From the NCBI RefSeq assembly GCF_963853665.1, contig NZ_OY970459.1, positions 3,534,001 to 3,598,000 of the forward strand: 64,000 nt of DNA, written 5' to 3'. Within the stretch, counting starts at the first letter, position 1; every line of letters starts with the position of its first letter. A program made the translations under genes and the position numbers. The stretch is from Mycobacterium decipiens. GTDB taxonomy: Bacteria; Actinomycetota; Actinomycetes; Mycobacteriales; Mycobacteriaceae. The notes under the pieces are model-generated. The model was not told the origin of the DNA. It searched no databases and saw nothing but the letters and a program-made list of their open reading frames with translations. This document shows positions 1 to 9,193 of the stretch, one piece after another.

Positions 1-86
1 CGAAGCGCTTCGACGAAGCCAACCAAGTGACCGGGCAGCCCGTGCGGGGCGAGCGGCCGGGTGGGACGGATGCGGCGAGTGGCCAT
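1..86 (-). CDS. VWA/CoxE-like protein, 5' part only
   Basis: Only the first 28 codons lie in the window; the gene runs off the left edge. The start reads MATRRIRPTRPLAPHGL, which resembles the N-terminus of the mycobacterial Rv2425c product, a von Willebrand factor A (CoxE-type) protein. It begins 13 bases after the stop of the MoxR ATPase gene on the same strand. MoxR ATPases and VWA proteins usually work as a chaperone pair, so one operon is likely. The VWA domain itself is not visible, so the name rests on position and the N-terminal match. Confidence 0.6.
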   Translation of the reverse strand, partial: MATRRIRPTRPLAPHGLPGHLVGFVEAL

Positions 87-99
87 CAGTTGAGCCCCA

Positions 100-984
100 T
101 TAGTTCAGCCGGAGTTCGCCGCTGGCGCGTTGCTGGTCGGACTGGTGTTTGAGCACCACACCGAGTGTGGCCGCGACGACCGCGTCGTCGATGGTGTCCA
201 ATCCCAGCGCCAGCACAGTGCGGCCCCAGTCGATGGTCTCGGCGATCGACGGCAGCTTCTTGAGCTGCATGCCACGCAGCACGCCGATGATGCGCACCAA
301 TTCCTCGGCGAGGTGTTCGGGCAGCTCGGGCACCCGGGATAGCAGGATACGGCGCTCCAGCTCGGGGGTCGGGAAGTCGATGTGCAAGTACAGGCAGCGA
401 CGCTTGAGCGCTTCGGACAGTTCGCGGGTGGCGTTGGAGGTCAGCAGCACGAACGGCGCCCGGGTTGCGGTCAGGGTGCCCAGTTCGGGTACGGTCACCG
501 CGAAGTCGGACAGCACCTCCAGCAGCAGGCCTTCGATCTCGATGTCCGCCTTGTCCGTTTCGTCGATCAACAGCACCGTGGGCTCGGTGCGCCGGATGGC
601 GGTCAGCAGCGGACGCTGCAGCAGGAATTCCTCGCTGAACACGTCATCCTTTGTGCGGTCCCAATCACTCCCGTCCACGGAGCCGGCCTGAATGCGCAGG
701 ATCTGCTTGGCGTGGTTCCACTCATACAGCGCGCGAGCTTCGTCGACGCCCTCGTAGCACTGCAGCCGGACCAGTCCGGATCCGGTTGCCTGCGCGACGG
801 CGCGCGCCAGTTCGGTCTTGCCGACCCCGGCCGGACCCTCCACCAGCAGCGGCTTACCGAGCCGGTCGGCGAGAAAGACCGCGGTCGCCGTGCCGGTGTC
901 GGGCAGGTAACCCGTCTCGGCCAGACGTCGCGAGACGTCGGCGATGTCGGCAAACAGCGGCATGGGCCGGGCGGGCACGGTCAC
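100..984 (-). CDS. MoxR-family AAA+ ATPase
   Basis: A 294-residue single-domain AAA+ ATPase. The Walker A motif GPAGVGKTEL lies near residues 50-59 and Walker B LLIDETDKAD near 138-147. Sensor and arginine-finger-like residues follow around LTSNATRELSEALKRR. This is the MoxR type that remodels or matures partner proteins together with a VWA-domain protein, and such a gene starts just downstream (86 to 1). The ATG start gives the length expected of the Rv2426c orthologue. It lies 27 bases after proA on the same strand and is probably co-transcribed with it. The client protein cannot be told from sequence. Confidence 0.85.
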   Translation of the reverse strand: MTVPARPMPLFADIADVSRRLAETGYLPDTGTATAVFLADRLGKPLLVEGPAGVGKTELARAVAQATGSGLVRLQCYEGVDEARALYEWNHAKQILRIQAGSVDGSDWDRTKDDVFSEEFLLQRPLLTAIRRTEPTVLLIDETDKADIEIEGLLLEVLSDFAVTVPELGTLTATRAPFVLLTSNATRELSEALKRRCLYLHIDFPTPELERRILLSRVPELPEHLAEELVRIIGVLRGMQLKKLPSIAETIDWGRTVLALGLDTIDDAVVAATLGVVLKHQSDQQRASGELRLN

Positions 985-1011
985 GATCGGGTCTCCTCTT
1001 GCAAAAGGGGG

Positions 1012-2259
1012 TCAGGCCGGGCGCGTGTGGCCAGCACCCCACGCGATCCACTTGGTCGAGGTCAGTTCCGGCAGTCCCATCGGGCCGCGCGCATGCAGCT
1101 TCTGGGTGGAGATGCCGATCTCGGCCCCGAAGCCGAACTGCTCGCCGTCGGTAAACGCCGTGGACGCGTTGACCATTACCGCGGCGGCATCGACCTGTTC
1201 GGTAAATCGTTGGGCGGCAGCAAGATCGGTGGTCACAATTGCTTCGGTGTGTCCGGTGCCGTACTCGCTGACGTGGGCGATCGCAGCATCGACACCGTCG
1301 ACCACAGCCACCGCGATATCCATCGAAAGGTATTCGCGGCGCAGGTCGGCGTCGTCGGGGTCCATGTGCACCGTGACACCCGCGTCTTGCAGAGCAGCCA
1401 GCAAGCGGGGCAACGCTCGCGCGGCGATCGCCGCATCGACCAGCAGCGTCTCGGCGGCGTTGCAGACGCTGGGCCGGCGGGTCTTGGAGTTCAGCAGGAC
1501 GCGTTCGGCGACGTCCAGGTCGGCGGCCTCGTGCACATAGACATGACAATTGCCGACGCCGGTCTCGATGGCGGGCACCTGCGCATCACGCACGACCGCC
1601 TCGATCAGGCCCGCTCCCCCGCGCGGAATCACCACGTCGACCAAGCCGCGAGCCTGAATCAGGTGGGTGACGGTGGACCGGTCGGCAGACGACAGTAGCT
1701 GGACGGCGTCGGCGGGCAAATCCTGACCGACCAGCGCGGTACGCAACACCTTGACCAGAGCTTCGTTGGACCGAGCCGCCGAGGAGCTGCCGCGTAACAG
1801 TGCGGCATTGCCCGACTTGAGCGTCAACCCGAAGGCATCGACGGTGACGTTGGGGCGGCCCTCGTAAATCATGCCGACCACGCCGAGCGGCACGCGCTGC
1901 TGGCGCAGCGCAAGCCCGTTGGGCAGCGTGTAGCCGCGCAGTACTTCGCCGACCGGATCGCGCAGTCCCGCCACCTGCCGCAGGCCGGCGGCGATTCCGT
2001 CGATGCGTTGCGGGTTCAGGGCCAGCCGGTCGAGCATTGCCGCAGGGGTGTCCGCGTCCCGCGCCGCGTTCAGGTCTTCGGCGTTGGCGGCCAGGATCTG
2101 ATCGGAGTGCGCCAGGATCTCGTCGGCAGCCGCATGCAGCGCGCGGTCCTTGACCGCTGTCGGCAGCGATGCCAGCCGGCGGGCGGCCACCCGGGCCCGG
2201 CGCGCGGCGTCGTGCACCTCTTGGCGCAAGTCGGGAAGCGACGGTGCTTGCACACTCAT
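1012..2259 (-). CDS. proA: Gamma-glutamyl phosphate reductase
   Basis: Catalyses the NADPH-dependent reduction of gamma-glutamyl phosphate to glutamate semialdehyde, the second step of proline synthesis. It acts after ProB, encoded at 32020-33126. The aldehyde-dehydrogenase-type fold is clear: the NAD(P)-binding region contains [12 protein letters not shown], and the catalytic cysteine sits in [14 protein letters not shown] chose the start at [10 protein letters not shown] (2259), not the upstream in-frame ATG at 2325, because it gives 415 residues, the length I recall for the M. tuberculosis protein; the 22 extra residues are unlike the family. It follows oxyR by 81 bases on the same strand. 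Confidence 0.93.
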   Translation of the reverse strand: MSVQAPSLPDLRQEVHDAARRARVAARRLASLPTAVKDRALHAAADEILAHSDQILAANAEDLNAARDADTPAAMLDRLALNPQRIDGIAAGLRQVAGLRDPVGEVLRGYTLPNGLALRQQRVPLGVVGMIYEGRPNVTVDAFGLTLKSGNAALLRGSSSAARSNEALVKVLRTALVGQDLPADAVQLLSSADRSTVTHLIQARGLVDVVIPRGGAGLIEAVVRDAQVPAIETGVGNCHVYVHEAADLDVAERVLLNSKTRRPSVCNAAETLLVDAAIAARALPRLLAALQDAGVTVHMDPDDADLRREYLSMDIAVAVVDGVDAAIAHVSEYGTGHTEAIVTTDLAAAQRFTEQVDAAAVMVNASTAFTDGEQFGFGAEIGISTQKLHARGPMGLPELTSTKWIAWGAGHTRPA

Positions 2260-2340
2260 TACCCCAGGGTAACGGGCTTGCGCTGGCCAGGTAAGACGGC
2301 CCGTTCCGGGTGGGTGGTCAGCCATCCGGTTGGGTAGTTG

Positions 2341-3276
2341 CTATGCGATCAGGCGCACGTGGTGGTCATTTCTGACCAGCTCGCCGATAATCCCAGCGAG
2401 GCGCTGGTAGGACTCCTCGCGGCCACTAGAAGAGCGAAACACCAAGCCGATTCGTCGCGCTGGGCGGGGGGCGGCAAATTGGGCCACTTCAAGCCGGCTT
2501 CGCGTGGTCTCGACGGGGACCGCGGTCTGCGGAATCAGCGTCACCCCCAGTCCGCCGGTCACGCACTGCACGGCGGTGGCCAGCGACGCCGCCCGGGTGT
2601 TGGCCAGCTCGGCCCGCACACCTGCCTTACGGCAGACATCGAGCGTCTGGTCGCGTAGGCAGTGCCCCTCATCGAGTAACAGCAATGGCAGTTCGGACAG
2701 CGCGGTCAGCGACACACGCCGCTTGCCCGAAAGACGATGCCCTGGGGGGAGGGCAAGGACGAACTCTTCTTCATAGATCGGTATCTCGATGGCCCCACTG
2801 ACATCGGCGGGCAAGGCGATCAGGGCTGCCTCCAATGCCCCTTCACGCAAGGCCGCCAACAGGCGATTGGTCTGATCTTCGACGACTTGCAAGACCAACG
2901 CCGGGAGCTGCAGCGCAAGCCCGGTCAAGATCGTCGGCAGCACGTATGGCGCCACTGTCGGGATCAGGCCGAGGCGCATGCTGCCTTGTAGCGGATCGGA
3001 CGCCCCGGCCGCGGCGGCGGTGAACGCTTCAACAGCCTCGATCGCCGCTTGGGCGTGAGGCAGCAACCGTCTACCCTCCGTTGTCAAGAAGACTCGCCGC
3101 GTCGACCGCTCGACCAGGTGGACGCCGAGGCCGGTTTCCAGCCCGGCCAACGCCTGCGACAGCGTCGACTGACTGACACCGAGAACACCTGCGGCACTGC
3201 CGAAGTGCTGCTTTGCCGCCACCGCGGCGAATGCGCGAAGCCCGGCCAAAGTAGGCTGATATCTCTTATCGGTCAT
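2341..3276 (-). CDS. oxyR: LysR-type peroxide sensor OxyR, intact
   Basis: A full-length LysR-type regulator of 311 residues. The N-terminal winged helix-turn-helix covers roughly residues 8-66 ([20 protein letters not shown]). The C-terminal regulatory domain carries two cysteines, C206 and C215, nine apart in [13 protein letters not shown]. This matches the redox-switch pair (C199/C208) of E. coli OxyR. The gene diverges from ahpC, its expected target, and a TTATC-N9-GATAA operator overlaps its start. I take MTDKRYQP as the start; an upstream in-frame start at 3303 would add nine residues and read through the operator. In the M. tuberculosis complex this gene is a pseudogene, so an intact copy suggests inducible ahpC control here. 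Confidence 0.93.
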   Translation of the reverse strand: MTDKRYQPTLAGLRAFAAVAAKQHFGSAAGVLGVSQSTLSQALAGLETGLGVHLVERSTRRVFLTTEGRRLLPHAQAAIEAVEAFTAAAAGASDPLQGSMRLGLIPTVAPYVLPTILTGLALQLPALVLQVVEDQTNRLLAALREGALEAALIALPADVSGAIEIPIYEEEFVLALPPGHRLSGKRRVSLTALSELPLLLLDEGHCLRDQTLDVCRKAGVRAELANTRAASLATAVQCVTGGLGVTLIPQTAVPVETTRSRLEVAQFAAPRPARRIGLVFRSSSGREESYQRLAGIIGELVRNDHHVRLIA

Positions 3277-3284
3277 ATCGATAA
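3266..3284. promoter_or_regulatory. OxyR operator, TTATC-N9-GATAA
   Basis: A perfect inverted repeat, TTATCG, seven bases, CGATAA, lies in the oxyR-ahpC interval and overlaps the oxyR start codon (3274-3276). It fits the mycobacterial OxyR dyad TTATC-N9-GATAA. The position suggests OxyR represses itself and activates ahpC, whose start is about 97 bases away. Confidence 0.75.
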
Positions 3285-3380
3285 ATATAGTGGGATATAT
3301 CACCTTTGCCTGACGGCGACTTCACGGCACGATGGAGTGTCGCTACCAGATGTATTGCCCGCTTTGAGATGAGGAGAGTC

Positions 3381-3968
3381 ATGCCACTGCTAACCATTGG
3401 CGATCAGTTCCCCGCCTACCAGCTCACCGCGCTGATCGGCGGTGACCTGTCCAAGGTCGACGCCAAGCAACCCGGTGACTACTTCGCCACCATCACCAGT
3501 GACGAGCACCCGGGCAAGTGGCGGGTGGTGTTCTTCTGGCCGAAGGACTTCACGTTCGTGTGCCCAACCGAGATTGCGGCGTTCGGCAAGCTCAACGACG
3601 AGTTCGAGGACCGGGACGCCCAGATCCTGGGGGTTTCGATCGACAGCGAATTCGTGCACTTCCAGTGGCGTGCACAGCACGACGACCTCAAGACATTGCC
3701 CTTCCCGATGCTCTCGGACATCAAGCGCGAACTCAGCCAGGCCGCGGGCGTCCTCAATGCCGACGGTGTGGCCGACCGCGTCACCTTTATCGTCGACCCC
3801 AACAACGAGATCCAGTTCGTCTCGGCCACCGCCGGTTCGGTGGGACGCAACGTCGATGAGGTGCTGCGAGTCCTCGACGCCCTCCAATCCGACGAGCTTT
3901 GTGCATGCAACTGGCGCAAGGGCGACCCGACGCTAGACGCTGGCGAACTCCTCAGGGCTTCGGCATAA
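3381..3968 (+). CDS. ahpC: Alkyl hydroperoxide reductase C (peroxiredoxin)
   Basis: A 195-residue 2-Cys peroxiredoxin of the AhpC family that reduces organic hydroperoxides, H2O2 and peroxynitrite. The peroxidatic cysteine is C61 in TFVCPTE. Near the C-terminus are C174 and C176 (ELCACNW), the mycobacterial arrangement of resolving cysteines. The start at 3381 is preceded by GAGGAG (3371-3376). An upstream in-frame ATG at 3306 is rejected because it would add 25 residues unlike the family. Its reducing partner AhpD follows 25 bases downstream. Regulation by the divergent OxyR is expected from the operator at 3266-3284. Confidence 0.96.
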   Translation: MPLLTIGDQFPAYQLTALIGGDLSKVDAKQPGDYFATITSDEHPGKWRVVFFWPKDFTFVCPTEIAAFGKLNDEFEDRDAQILGVSIDSEFVHFQWRAQHDDLKTLPFPMLSDIKRELSQAAGVLNADGVADRVTFIVDPNNEIQFVSATAGSVGRNVDEVLRVLDALQSDELCACNWRKGDPTLDAGELLRASA

Positions 3969-3993
3969 CGCGGATCTGGTTGGCAGGGAAATC

Positions 3994-4530
3994 ATGAGCG
4001 TAGAAGATCTCAAGGCCGCGCTACCTGAGTACGCCAAGGACATCAAGCTCAACCTGAGCTCAATCACCCGCAGCAGCGTGCTCGACCAGGAGCAGCTGTG
4101 GGGAACCCTGCTAGCCAGCGCCGCAGCGACACGAAATCCGCAGGTATTGGCTGACATTGGCGCTGAAGCGGCCGATCATCTGTCGGCTGAGGCCCGCCAC
4201 GCGGCTCTCGGAGCCGCGGCCATAATGGGCATGAACAACGTGTTCTACCGTGGCCGCGGCTTCCTTGAGGGCCGGTACGACGACCTGCGGCCCGGACTGC
4301 GGATGAACATCATCGCCAATCCGGGCGTGCAGAAAGCCAATTTCGAGCTGTGGTCCTTCGCAGTGTCCTCGATTAACGGGTGCTCGCATTGCCTCGTCGC
4401 CCATGAGCACACGCTGCGCGAGGAAGGTGTGGACCGAGAGGTGATCCTTGAAGCGCTGAAAGTTTCAGCAATCGTTTCAGGCGTTGCGCAAGCGCTGGCC
4501 ACAAACGAGGCGCTAACCAGCCGCACGTAA
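3994..4530 (+). CDS. ahpD: Alkylhydroperoxidase AhpD
   Basis: A 178-residue all-helical AhpD. The catalytic motif is [12 protein letters not shown], with C130, C133 and H137, plus the upstream glutamate of the proton-relay system (ELW, about 118). In mycobacteria AhpD accepts electrons from dihydrolipoamide through the lipoylated SucB/Lpd system and re-reduces AhpC. It follows ahpC by 25 bases and is almost certainly co-transcribed with it. In H37Rv the next gene downstream is PPE41; here about 11 kb of accessory DNA intervenes. Confidence 0.96.
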   Translation: MSVEDLKAALPEYAKDIKLNLSSITRSSVLDQEQLWGTLLASAAATRNPQVLADIGAEAADHLSAEARHAALGAAAIMGMNNVFYRGRGFLEGRYDDLRPGLRMNIIANPGVQKANFELWSFAVSSINGCSHCLVAHEHTLREEGVDREVILEALKVSAIVSGVAQALATNEALTSRT

Positions 4531-4695
4531 GTAAGCCGGCCGCACCCAATCTCGTGTGCCTTCACTTGCGGGCATGAACAAGACACTAGCCTGGAAGCGG
4601 AACACATCGCGGATAAGCCGACTAGCCCGCTCCGCTACCGGCTGCTAAGCCGCTGATTCTCCCGCTCAACCTCCTTGAGCCGTTGGGGCACGGGC
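4531..4695. other. Convergent intergenic region
   Basis: This stretch separates ahpD from the convergent patatin gene and marks the left edge of the accessory island. I see no gene and no strong hairpin with a T-tract in it. Confidence 0.5.
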
Positions 4696-6450
4696 TCAGC
4701 CAACAAGTTGTGGATATGCCTTGAGGGCTGATCGGGTTGCGATCCGTCCGGCATCCAGGGCGGCATCGATCTGATCGAAGTCAAGTGGACCGATTGCTGA
4801 GACATCCGGCTCGATTACGGCAGCAACACGAGGGAGCTCACGCGGGTTCGCACTGGAGGCCGCGAGTTCGAAGGCGCGCAGTAGTGTCTCTTGCAGTGGT
4901 GGTAGGGCGACGTCCGTGCCCGTCAAGAGCCGCCGGACGAACCCAGGAAGTGGAACAATCGGTGGCAGCAAACCAAAGCCCTTCGACGGCACGTACTTTC
5001 GCCGCAGATCGACACATATGACTTCACCGTCTGGGTCGGCGCACATCACGTCTGCCGGGAGGTTGTTCAACAGGCCACCGTCGACGAGGATCTCGTCACC
5101 ACGTTGAACTGGCGGAAGGATACCGGGGATCGAGATCGATGCGCGCACGGCCGTCCCGAGAGGGCCGCGCCGATGGATAATCTGATCACCTGTGATCATG
5201 TCCGCAGAGACGCAAAAGAACGCCTTTGGTAGATGCTCGATTAAAGTCTCGCCGCAGATCCGCTCTGCCAGGAGCTCCACGCGCCGCCCGCGCGTTAAGG
5301 CAACCGCAGGGATCGTGTAGTCGCCGAGTGGGTTGTTTTGTGCAATGAACTCTCGTCCGATCGTTATCGCATCCTGGGCGTCCATTCCGAGCGCGAAGGC
5401 CGCAGCGGCGATAGCACCGGAACTCGTTCCGCCAAATCGATCGATAACGACGCCTGCCCGGGTGAGTTCTTCGTAGACACCGAAATGCGTGAGTCCCCGC
5501 GCTCCGCCACCTGCCATCACGAGACCTAGGGACCGGCCGGCGATTCTGCGGATTAGAGCGCCGATACCATCGTCGTTGGCGGGGTGATGCGACACCACCT
5601 GTGGCAGATCCCACCAGCTCGGACCAGGATCTGCCGTGCACGTCATCAGGTGTACTGGCCCTCGCTTCGGCAGTAGGCCGATCGCTTTAGGAGGACGGGT
5701 TTCGTCCACCAAGACCACGAGCCGATCACATTGCGCGGCGACCTGTCGTCGCCAGAGATCCCCTGCATCTCGGTCGGCCACTACCAAGACCCAGTCGTTG
5801 CTCCGCTCCGCTCGACCGAGGCTCTCACTAAACGCTCCAACGAGCTCACTGAAATTCTCGGCTGCATTGCTTATGCTCGTAGGCGCAGCGATCACGGCGA
5901 CCTTACCGTAGGAGCGCAATTGGGTCGCCATTGTGTCGGCGATCTGGCCAACCGGGGCGGCACTCCCAGCCGACAGTATGCCGATGACCCGCGGACGACC
6001 AGAGGCGTTCCGAGATCGTGACTCGCGAAGCATCATCGCCATCGCTCGCAGCATCACCAATTGCAGTCGCGGAGTCGTTGCCAGAACCGCGCGGAATGCG
6101 TCAGCGGCTATTCCCCAGACGACGCTATCTCTAAGAGCCTGTACGCCGGCCGAGCGGGCAGTGCCGGCGATTACGCCCAACTCTCCGATTGAATCACCGG
6201 ATGCCATCTCACGAATCACCTGTCCGTCGGCGCCAACAGCTATGAACCGCCCATAGTCAACGACATAAATGGTGTTCGATGGATCTCCGGCGCGAAAGAG
6301 CCACTCGCTGGCAGGGATGTGGCGGCGATCTAGGGCTCCCAGGAGTCGATCGAGTTGTTCGTTATCGATGTCAGCGAGTAGCGGAATCCTCCGCAGCGCA
6401 GCTCGTTCTTCAGAACGACGCCGCCTGGACAGCTGCCGGTTGGCGCTCAC
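4696..6450 (-). CDS. Patatin-like phospholipase with N-terminal cNMP-binding domain
   Basis: A 584-residue protein of the NTE type, like M. tuberculosis Rv2565. Residues 20-140 form a cyclic-nucleotide-binding domain whose phosphate cassette is recognisable (IGELGVIAGTARSA, 88-101). A middle Rossmann-like segment follows (about 155-270). The C-terminal patatin domain (about 308-480) has all catalytic landmarks: oxyanion loop GGGARG (314-319), nucleophile elbow GTSSG with Ser343, and the dyad Asp457 in DGG. It should therefore hydrolyse phospholipid or lysophospholipid esters, probably at the membrane and under cyclic-nucleotide control. It starts 14 bases after the ABC ATPase gene and is the last gene of that operon. 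The ligand (cAMP or another nucleotide) is not known from sequence. Confidence 0.85.
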   Translation of the reverse strand: MSANRQLSRRRRSEERAALRRIPLLADIDNEQLDRLLGALDRRHIPASEWLFRAGDPSNTIYVVDYGRFIAVGADGQVIREMASGDSIGELGVIAGTARSAGVQALRDSVVWGIAADAFRAVLATTPRLQLVMLRAMAMMLRESRSRNASGRPRVIGILSAGSAAPVGQIADTMATQLRSYGKVAVIAAPTSISNAAENFSELVGAFSESLGRAERSNDWVLVVADRDAGDLWRRQVAAQCDRLVVLVDETRPPKAIGLLPKRGPVHLMTCTADPGPSWWDLPQVVSHHPANDDGIGALIRRIAGRSLGLVMAGGGARGLTHFGVYEELTRAGVVIDRFGGTSSGAIAAAAFALGMDAQDAITIGREFIAQNNPLGDYTIPAVALTRGRRVELLAERICGETLIEHLPKAFFCVSADMITGDQIIHRRGPLGTAVRASISIPGILPPVQRGDEILVDGGLLNNLPADVMCADPDGEVICVDLRRKYVPSKGFGLLPPIVPLPGFVRRLLTGTDVALPPLQETLLRAFELAASSANPRELPRVAAVIEPDVSAIGPLDFDQIDAALDAGRIATRSALKAYPQLVG

Positions 6451-6464
6451 GAGGGGTGATCCTG

Positions 6465-7502
6465 CTACCCCGACCTACCAACGGATTCGCGAGACCTTCC
6501 GCCAATTTTTGCTGCCGCGCCAAGCTTGCGGTGTTCGACCAAGTCACGCGGGTCCGCCGCGCTGAAATGCTCGCGCAATGCCTGGGCCGTGTAACCAATG
6601 GCTGTCGCGTCGGTGCGGGCGCGCACGGTCGCCGAGCGCGGTAGGTGACACAGCACACCGATCTCGCCGAAGTAGTCTCCGGGCACTGCCACCTTTACCA
6701 ATTCCTCTCCACCATCGGCCAATTCGCGCACAATCTCAAATTCACCGTCGGAGATTACGTAGATCAGTTCGCCCGTTGTGGATTGCTTGAACAGCACCTC
6801 ACCAGCTTTCACGTGCACCAGCTCGGGTTCCCGCTTCGTCGGCGCGCTTGCGGGAACCAGCTGTACGACGTGGTCGGCCATTGGCAGCATGCGGCTATCG
6901 TGGGTGGCGACCACCACCACCCGTTCGCCCTGCGCAAGCGAGCGGATCAGCCGCAGCACCTCCTCTACCTGTATGAAGTCGAGGTGCGCGGTCGGTTCGT
7001 CGGCCAGGATCAACGGCGGATCCAGTGCTATCGCGCGCGCGACGGCAACGCGTTGCTGCTGCCCACCGCTTAAGTCACCTGGTCGGTGCTTCATTCGCTC
7101 CGCGAGATTGACCCGGGCCAACAGTTCCTCGGCGCGCCGACGCGCGGATGCACGTGACATACCTGCCGCGCGCATCGGAATCGTCACGTTCTCGACGGCG
7201 GTAAGGCTCGGCACCAAATTGAAGGCCTGGAACACGATGCCGACCGTGTCGCGTCGGTACGTTGCCAACGCGCTGCCCTCGAGTCCTGTGATGTCGCGAC
7301 CATCGAACTTGATTGCCCCTGACTTCGGACGCAGAATCCCGCCCAGACAGGACAACAACGTCGTCTTCCCGCAGCCACTTGGGCCAAGCAGGATTACCAG
7401 CGACCCAGCCGAAACCTCCAAGCTCAAGCCATTAATCGGCCGCACGGCGTATCCACCGCTGGAATACTCGACGACAAGGTCTTGAATGCTCAGATCACCC
7501 AT
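6465..7502 (-). CDS. ABC transporter ATPase with C-terminal cNMP-binding domain
   Basis: A 345-residue fusion like Rv2564 (annotated glnQ in M. tuberculosis, though it looks more like a MacB/LolD-type ATPase). The nucleotide-binding domain has Walker A GPSGCGKTT (40-48), signature LSGGQQQR (144-151), Walker B LILADEPT with E169, and H201. Residues about 228-320 form a second cNMP-binding domain with the phosphate cassette YFGEIGVL and PRSA (277-291). The layout implies transport gated by cyclic nucleotide. It lies 3 bases after the permease gene and 14 bases before the cNMP-binding patatin. The substrate is unknown; MacB-type exporters often move lipids or lipoproteins, so amino-acid uptake is doubtful. 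Confidence 0.85.
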   Translation of the reverse strand: MGDLSIQDLVVEYSSGGYAVRPINGLSLEVSAGSLVILLGPSGCGKTTLLSCLGGILRPKSGAIKFDGRDITGLEGSALATYRRDTVGIVFQAFNLVPSLTAVENVTIPMRAAGMSRASARRRAEELLARVNLAERMKHRPGDLSGGQQQRVAVARAIALDPPLILADEPTAHLDFIQVEEVLRLIRSLAQGERVVVVATHDSRMLPMADHVVQLVPASAPTKREPELVHVKAGEVLFKQSTTGELIYVISDGEFEIVRELADGGEELVKVAVPGDYFGEIGVLCHLPRSATVRARTDATAIGYTAQALREHFSAADPRDLVEHRKLGAAAKIGGRSRESVGRSG

Positions 7503-7505
7503 GAT

Positions 7506-8555
7506 TCAGGGACCTCCAAACGCAATCGCCGGATCTACCGCCACCGCCCGTCTGAGTCCAGCAATGCTGGCAAGTAGTCCGATCACACACGCGATGACCG
7601 GCAGCGCCATGTAGCCATTCATAGGCACCACCACAGTCACGGGGAACAATGGTGCCAATCCCCACGAAAGGATGATGCCCACCACCGCCGCGAGCAGCGC
7701 AACGACCACCGCCTGCAGCGCCAGCCCGGCCAGAATCGACCGCGTCGGCACACCCGTCGCTTTGAATACCGCAAAGTCACGCAAGCGCTCGAGTGCGGAA
7801 AGATACACTGCCGATCCGACGATCAGCACCGCCACGATCCACAGCAGAACCGCCATGAGCGTGATCGCATCCACCGCAACCTTCAGCGGGCGCATCAGGT
7901 CGTTGACACCAGCCGATTTGTCGAGGGATTGATAGCCGTTTGGGAGCCGTTCAGCTACGCCTTTGATCCCGATCGACGTGATCATTGCCTGGCCGTTGTA
8001 GGCCAGCCTTTGCAGGCCCTCGTTGGTAAGAAAGACGTTGGGCGTCTTCGGTAGTGCCATGGAATTGGGCACGACGCCGACGATCCGCAAGGTGCGCGAA
8101 CCGACCTGTGCCTCGTCGCCCACCTGGCGGCCCAGTGTGCTCGACACAGCAACCTCGTCCGGCGTCGATGGTGCCCGCCCCTGCGTGATCCGCGGCATGC
8201 CGGGTCCGCGCTCCGGGGCCCCGAAAGCCGTGGCGTTTTGCGTTGACGAGCCCTCTCTGATCGTCGTCGGTGCGCACGCCATCGGAACTGCCGTCATGAC
8301 ACCGGGCATACTAGCTACCCGGCTCACATCCACTGGCGGAAAAGGTGTCGCACCGAGGAACGGTCCGGACGCGCCACTCTTGACCACGAAGGCGTCGACC
8401 CCCAAGGAATCAACGGTTCGCTGCGCCTGCACCCGAAATCCGTGTGCAAGTCCGGTCAATACGAGCGTCATTGCGAAGATCAGTCCGGTGCTAACGACCG
8501 CGACAACAAGGCGCCGCACTCGCCATTGCATATCACGCAAGGCTGCCAACAGCAT
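7506..8555 (-). CDS. MacB/FtsX-type ABC permease
   Basis: A 349-residue permease like Rv2563. It has one N-terminal transmembrane helix (RRLVVAVVSTGLIFAMTLVL), a long extracytoplasmic domain (about residues 40-230) and three C-terminal helices, the FtsX/MacB topology. The Met at 8555 (MLLAALRDMQWR) is chosen because it gives the Rv2563 length and begins the homology. The longer frame up to 8696 encodes a Cys-rich, unlike sequence that runs through the 22-bp upstream repeats. It is the first gene of a three-gene operon with the cNMP-binding ATPase and patatin. Confidence 0.85.
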   Translation of the reverse strand: MLLAALRDMQWRVRRLVVAVVSTGLIFAMTLVLTGLAHGFRVQAQRTVDSLGVDAFVVKSGASGPFLGATPFPPVDVSRVASMPGVMTAVPMACAPTTIREGSSTQNATAFGAPERGPGMPRITQGRAPSTPDEVAVSSTLGRQVGDEAQVGSRTLRIVGVVPNSMALPKTPNVFLTNEGLQRLAYNGQAMITSIGIKGVAERLPNGYQSLDKSAGVNDLMRPLKVAVDAITLMAVLLWIVAVLIVGSAVYLSALERLRDFAVFKATGVPTRSILAGLALQAVVVALLAAVVGIILSWGLAPLFPVTVVVPMNGYMALPVIACVIGLLASIAGLRRAVAVDPAIAFGGP

Positions 8556-8611
8556 AGCGGCGACACTAACACTTCTTCTCACGCCGTGTCCGCCAAAATC
8601 CGTGCTGCCAC

Positions 8612-8670
8612 AGCAAATACGCATTGCGCCACGACAAGATACGCATCGACATACGACAAAATACGCATTG
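8612..8670. repeat. Three direct 22-bp repeats upstream of the permease operon
   Basis: The octamer ATACGCAT occurs at 8617, 8639 and 8661, exactly 22 bases apart, each preceded by CAAA- or CAAG-like bases. On the coding strand the unit reads ATGCGTATTTTGTCGT with variations. A fourth partial ACGCAT follows at 8671. The array lies 60-115 bases upstream of the operon start. Spacing of about two helical turns suits cooperative binding of a regulator on one DNA face. No known mycobacterial motif comes to mind. Confidence 0.6.
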
Positions 8671-8926
8671 ACGCATGAAAGCATTCGCACTAGCATCTCT
8701 TCGGCGCTCCCGTTGATTCATGTCATCAGATGCTGGCGTAGCCGTGATCCACCGATGCGGTTCGTGGCGTAGGAATTCGATCGCGTGGTTTGTGGTGCAG
8801 GTTGGGGTTCGTGGCCTTCGGCAGCTTGATTGTTGCGAAGCATTCAGGCGACGAAGGGAGCAGACTGCGGCGGTGTGACCAGCGTGTGGGTGGTCTCGGC
8901 GTTCGGTCAAGGACCGATCGCACGGG
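8671..8926. other. Non-coding stretch
   Basis: Between the iterons and the transposase remnant I find only short, compositionally random frames and no recognisable gene. Confidence 0.4.
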
Positions 8927-9193
8927 TCAGCCGGAAGGTTTAGCAACCATTGCTAACCGTCTGGTGACGGTGCGACAGTCCGCGGGTTGCACAGCGTGCT
9001 CGGTGAGCACGCTGTGCAACGAATCGGCCTTGCTGGTGGGTTCGAGGATCCGGGCCAACACCAGATCACGAAATGCCTCATCACCGCCGATGGCGGTGTC
9101 CGAGCGCAGGATCCGTAGACAGTCGACAACGCCTGCCACAACCTTCGGCCAGGCGTTGGCGACCAGCGGCACGCCACGAGCGCCTCCGCTCAC
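8927..9193 (-). pseudogene. IS1634/IS1549-type transposase fragment
   Basis: An 88-residue frame with the segment AFRDLVLARILEPTSKADS followed by TVTRRL. This is typical of the N-terminal half of IS1549/IS1634-family transposases. The DDE catalytic region is missing and the frame stops soon after. Its first bases abut and overlap the stop of the cyclase gene (9190-9192), so an element inserted or decayed right at that gene's 3' end. The family assignment rests on one motif. Confidence 0.55.

Noticed and set aside
382..1698. A 438-codon plus-strand frame opposite moxR and proA
   Set aside because: Antisense shadow of two well-identified genes in GC-rich DNA.
8612..8670. Iterons as a plasmid or chromosomal replication origin
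   Set aside because: Only three short repeats, no Rep gene, no DnaA boxes and no AT-rich unwinding region nearby.
8556..8696. Extra 47 N-terminal residues on the permease
   Set aside because: Cys-rich sequence translated through the 22-bp repeats, absent from the family.
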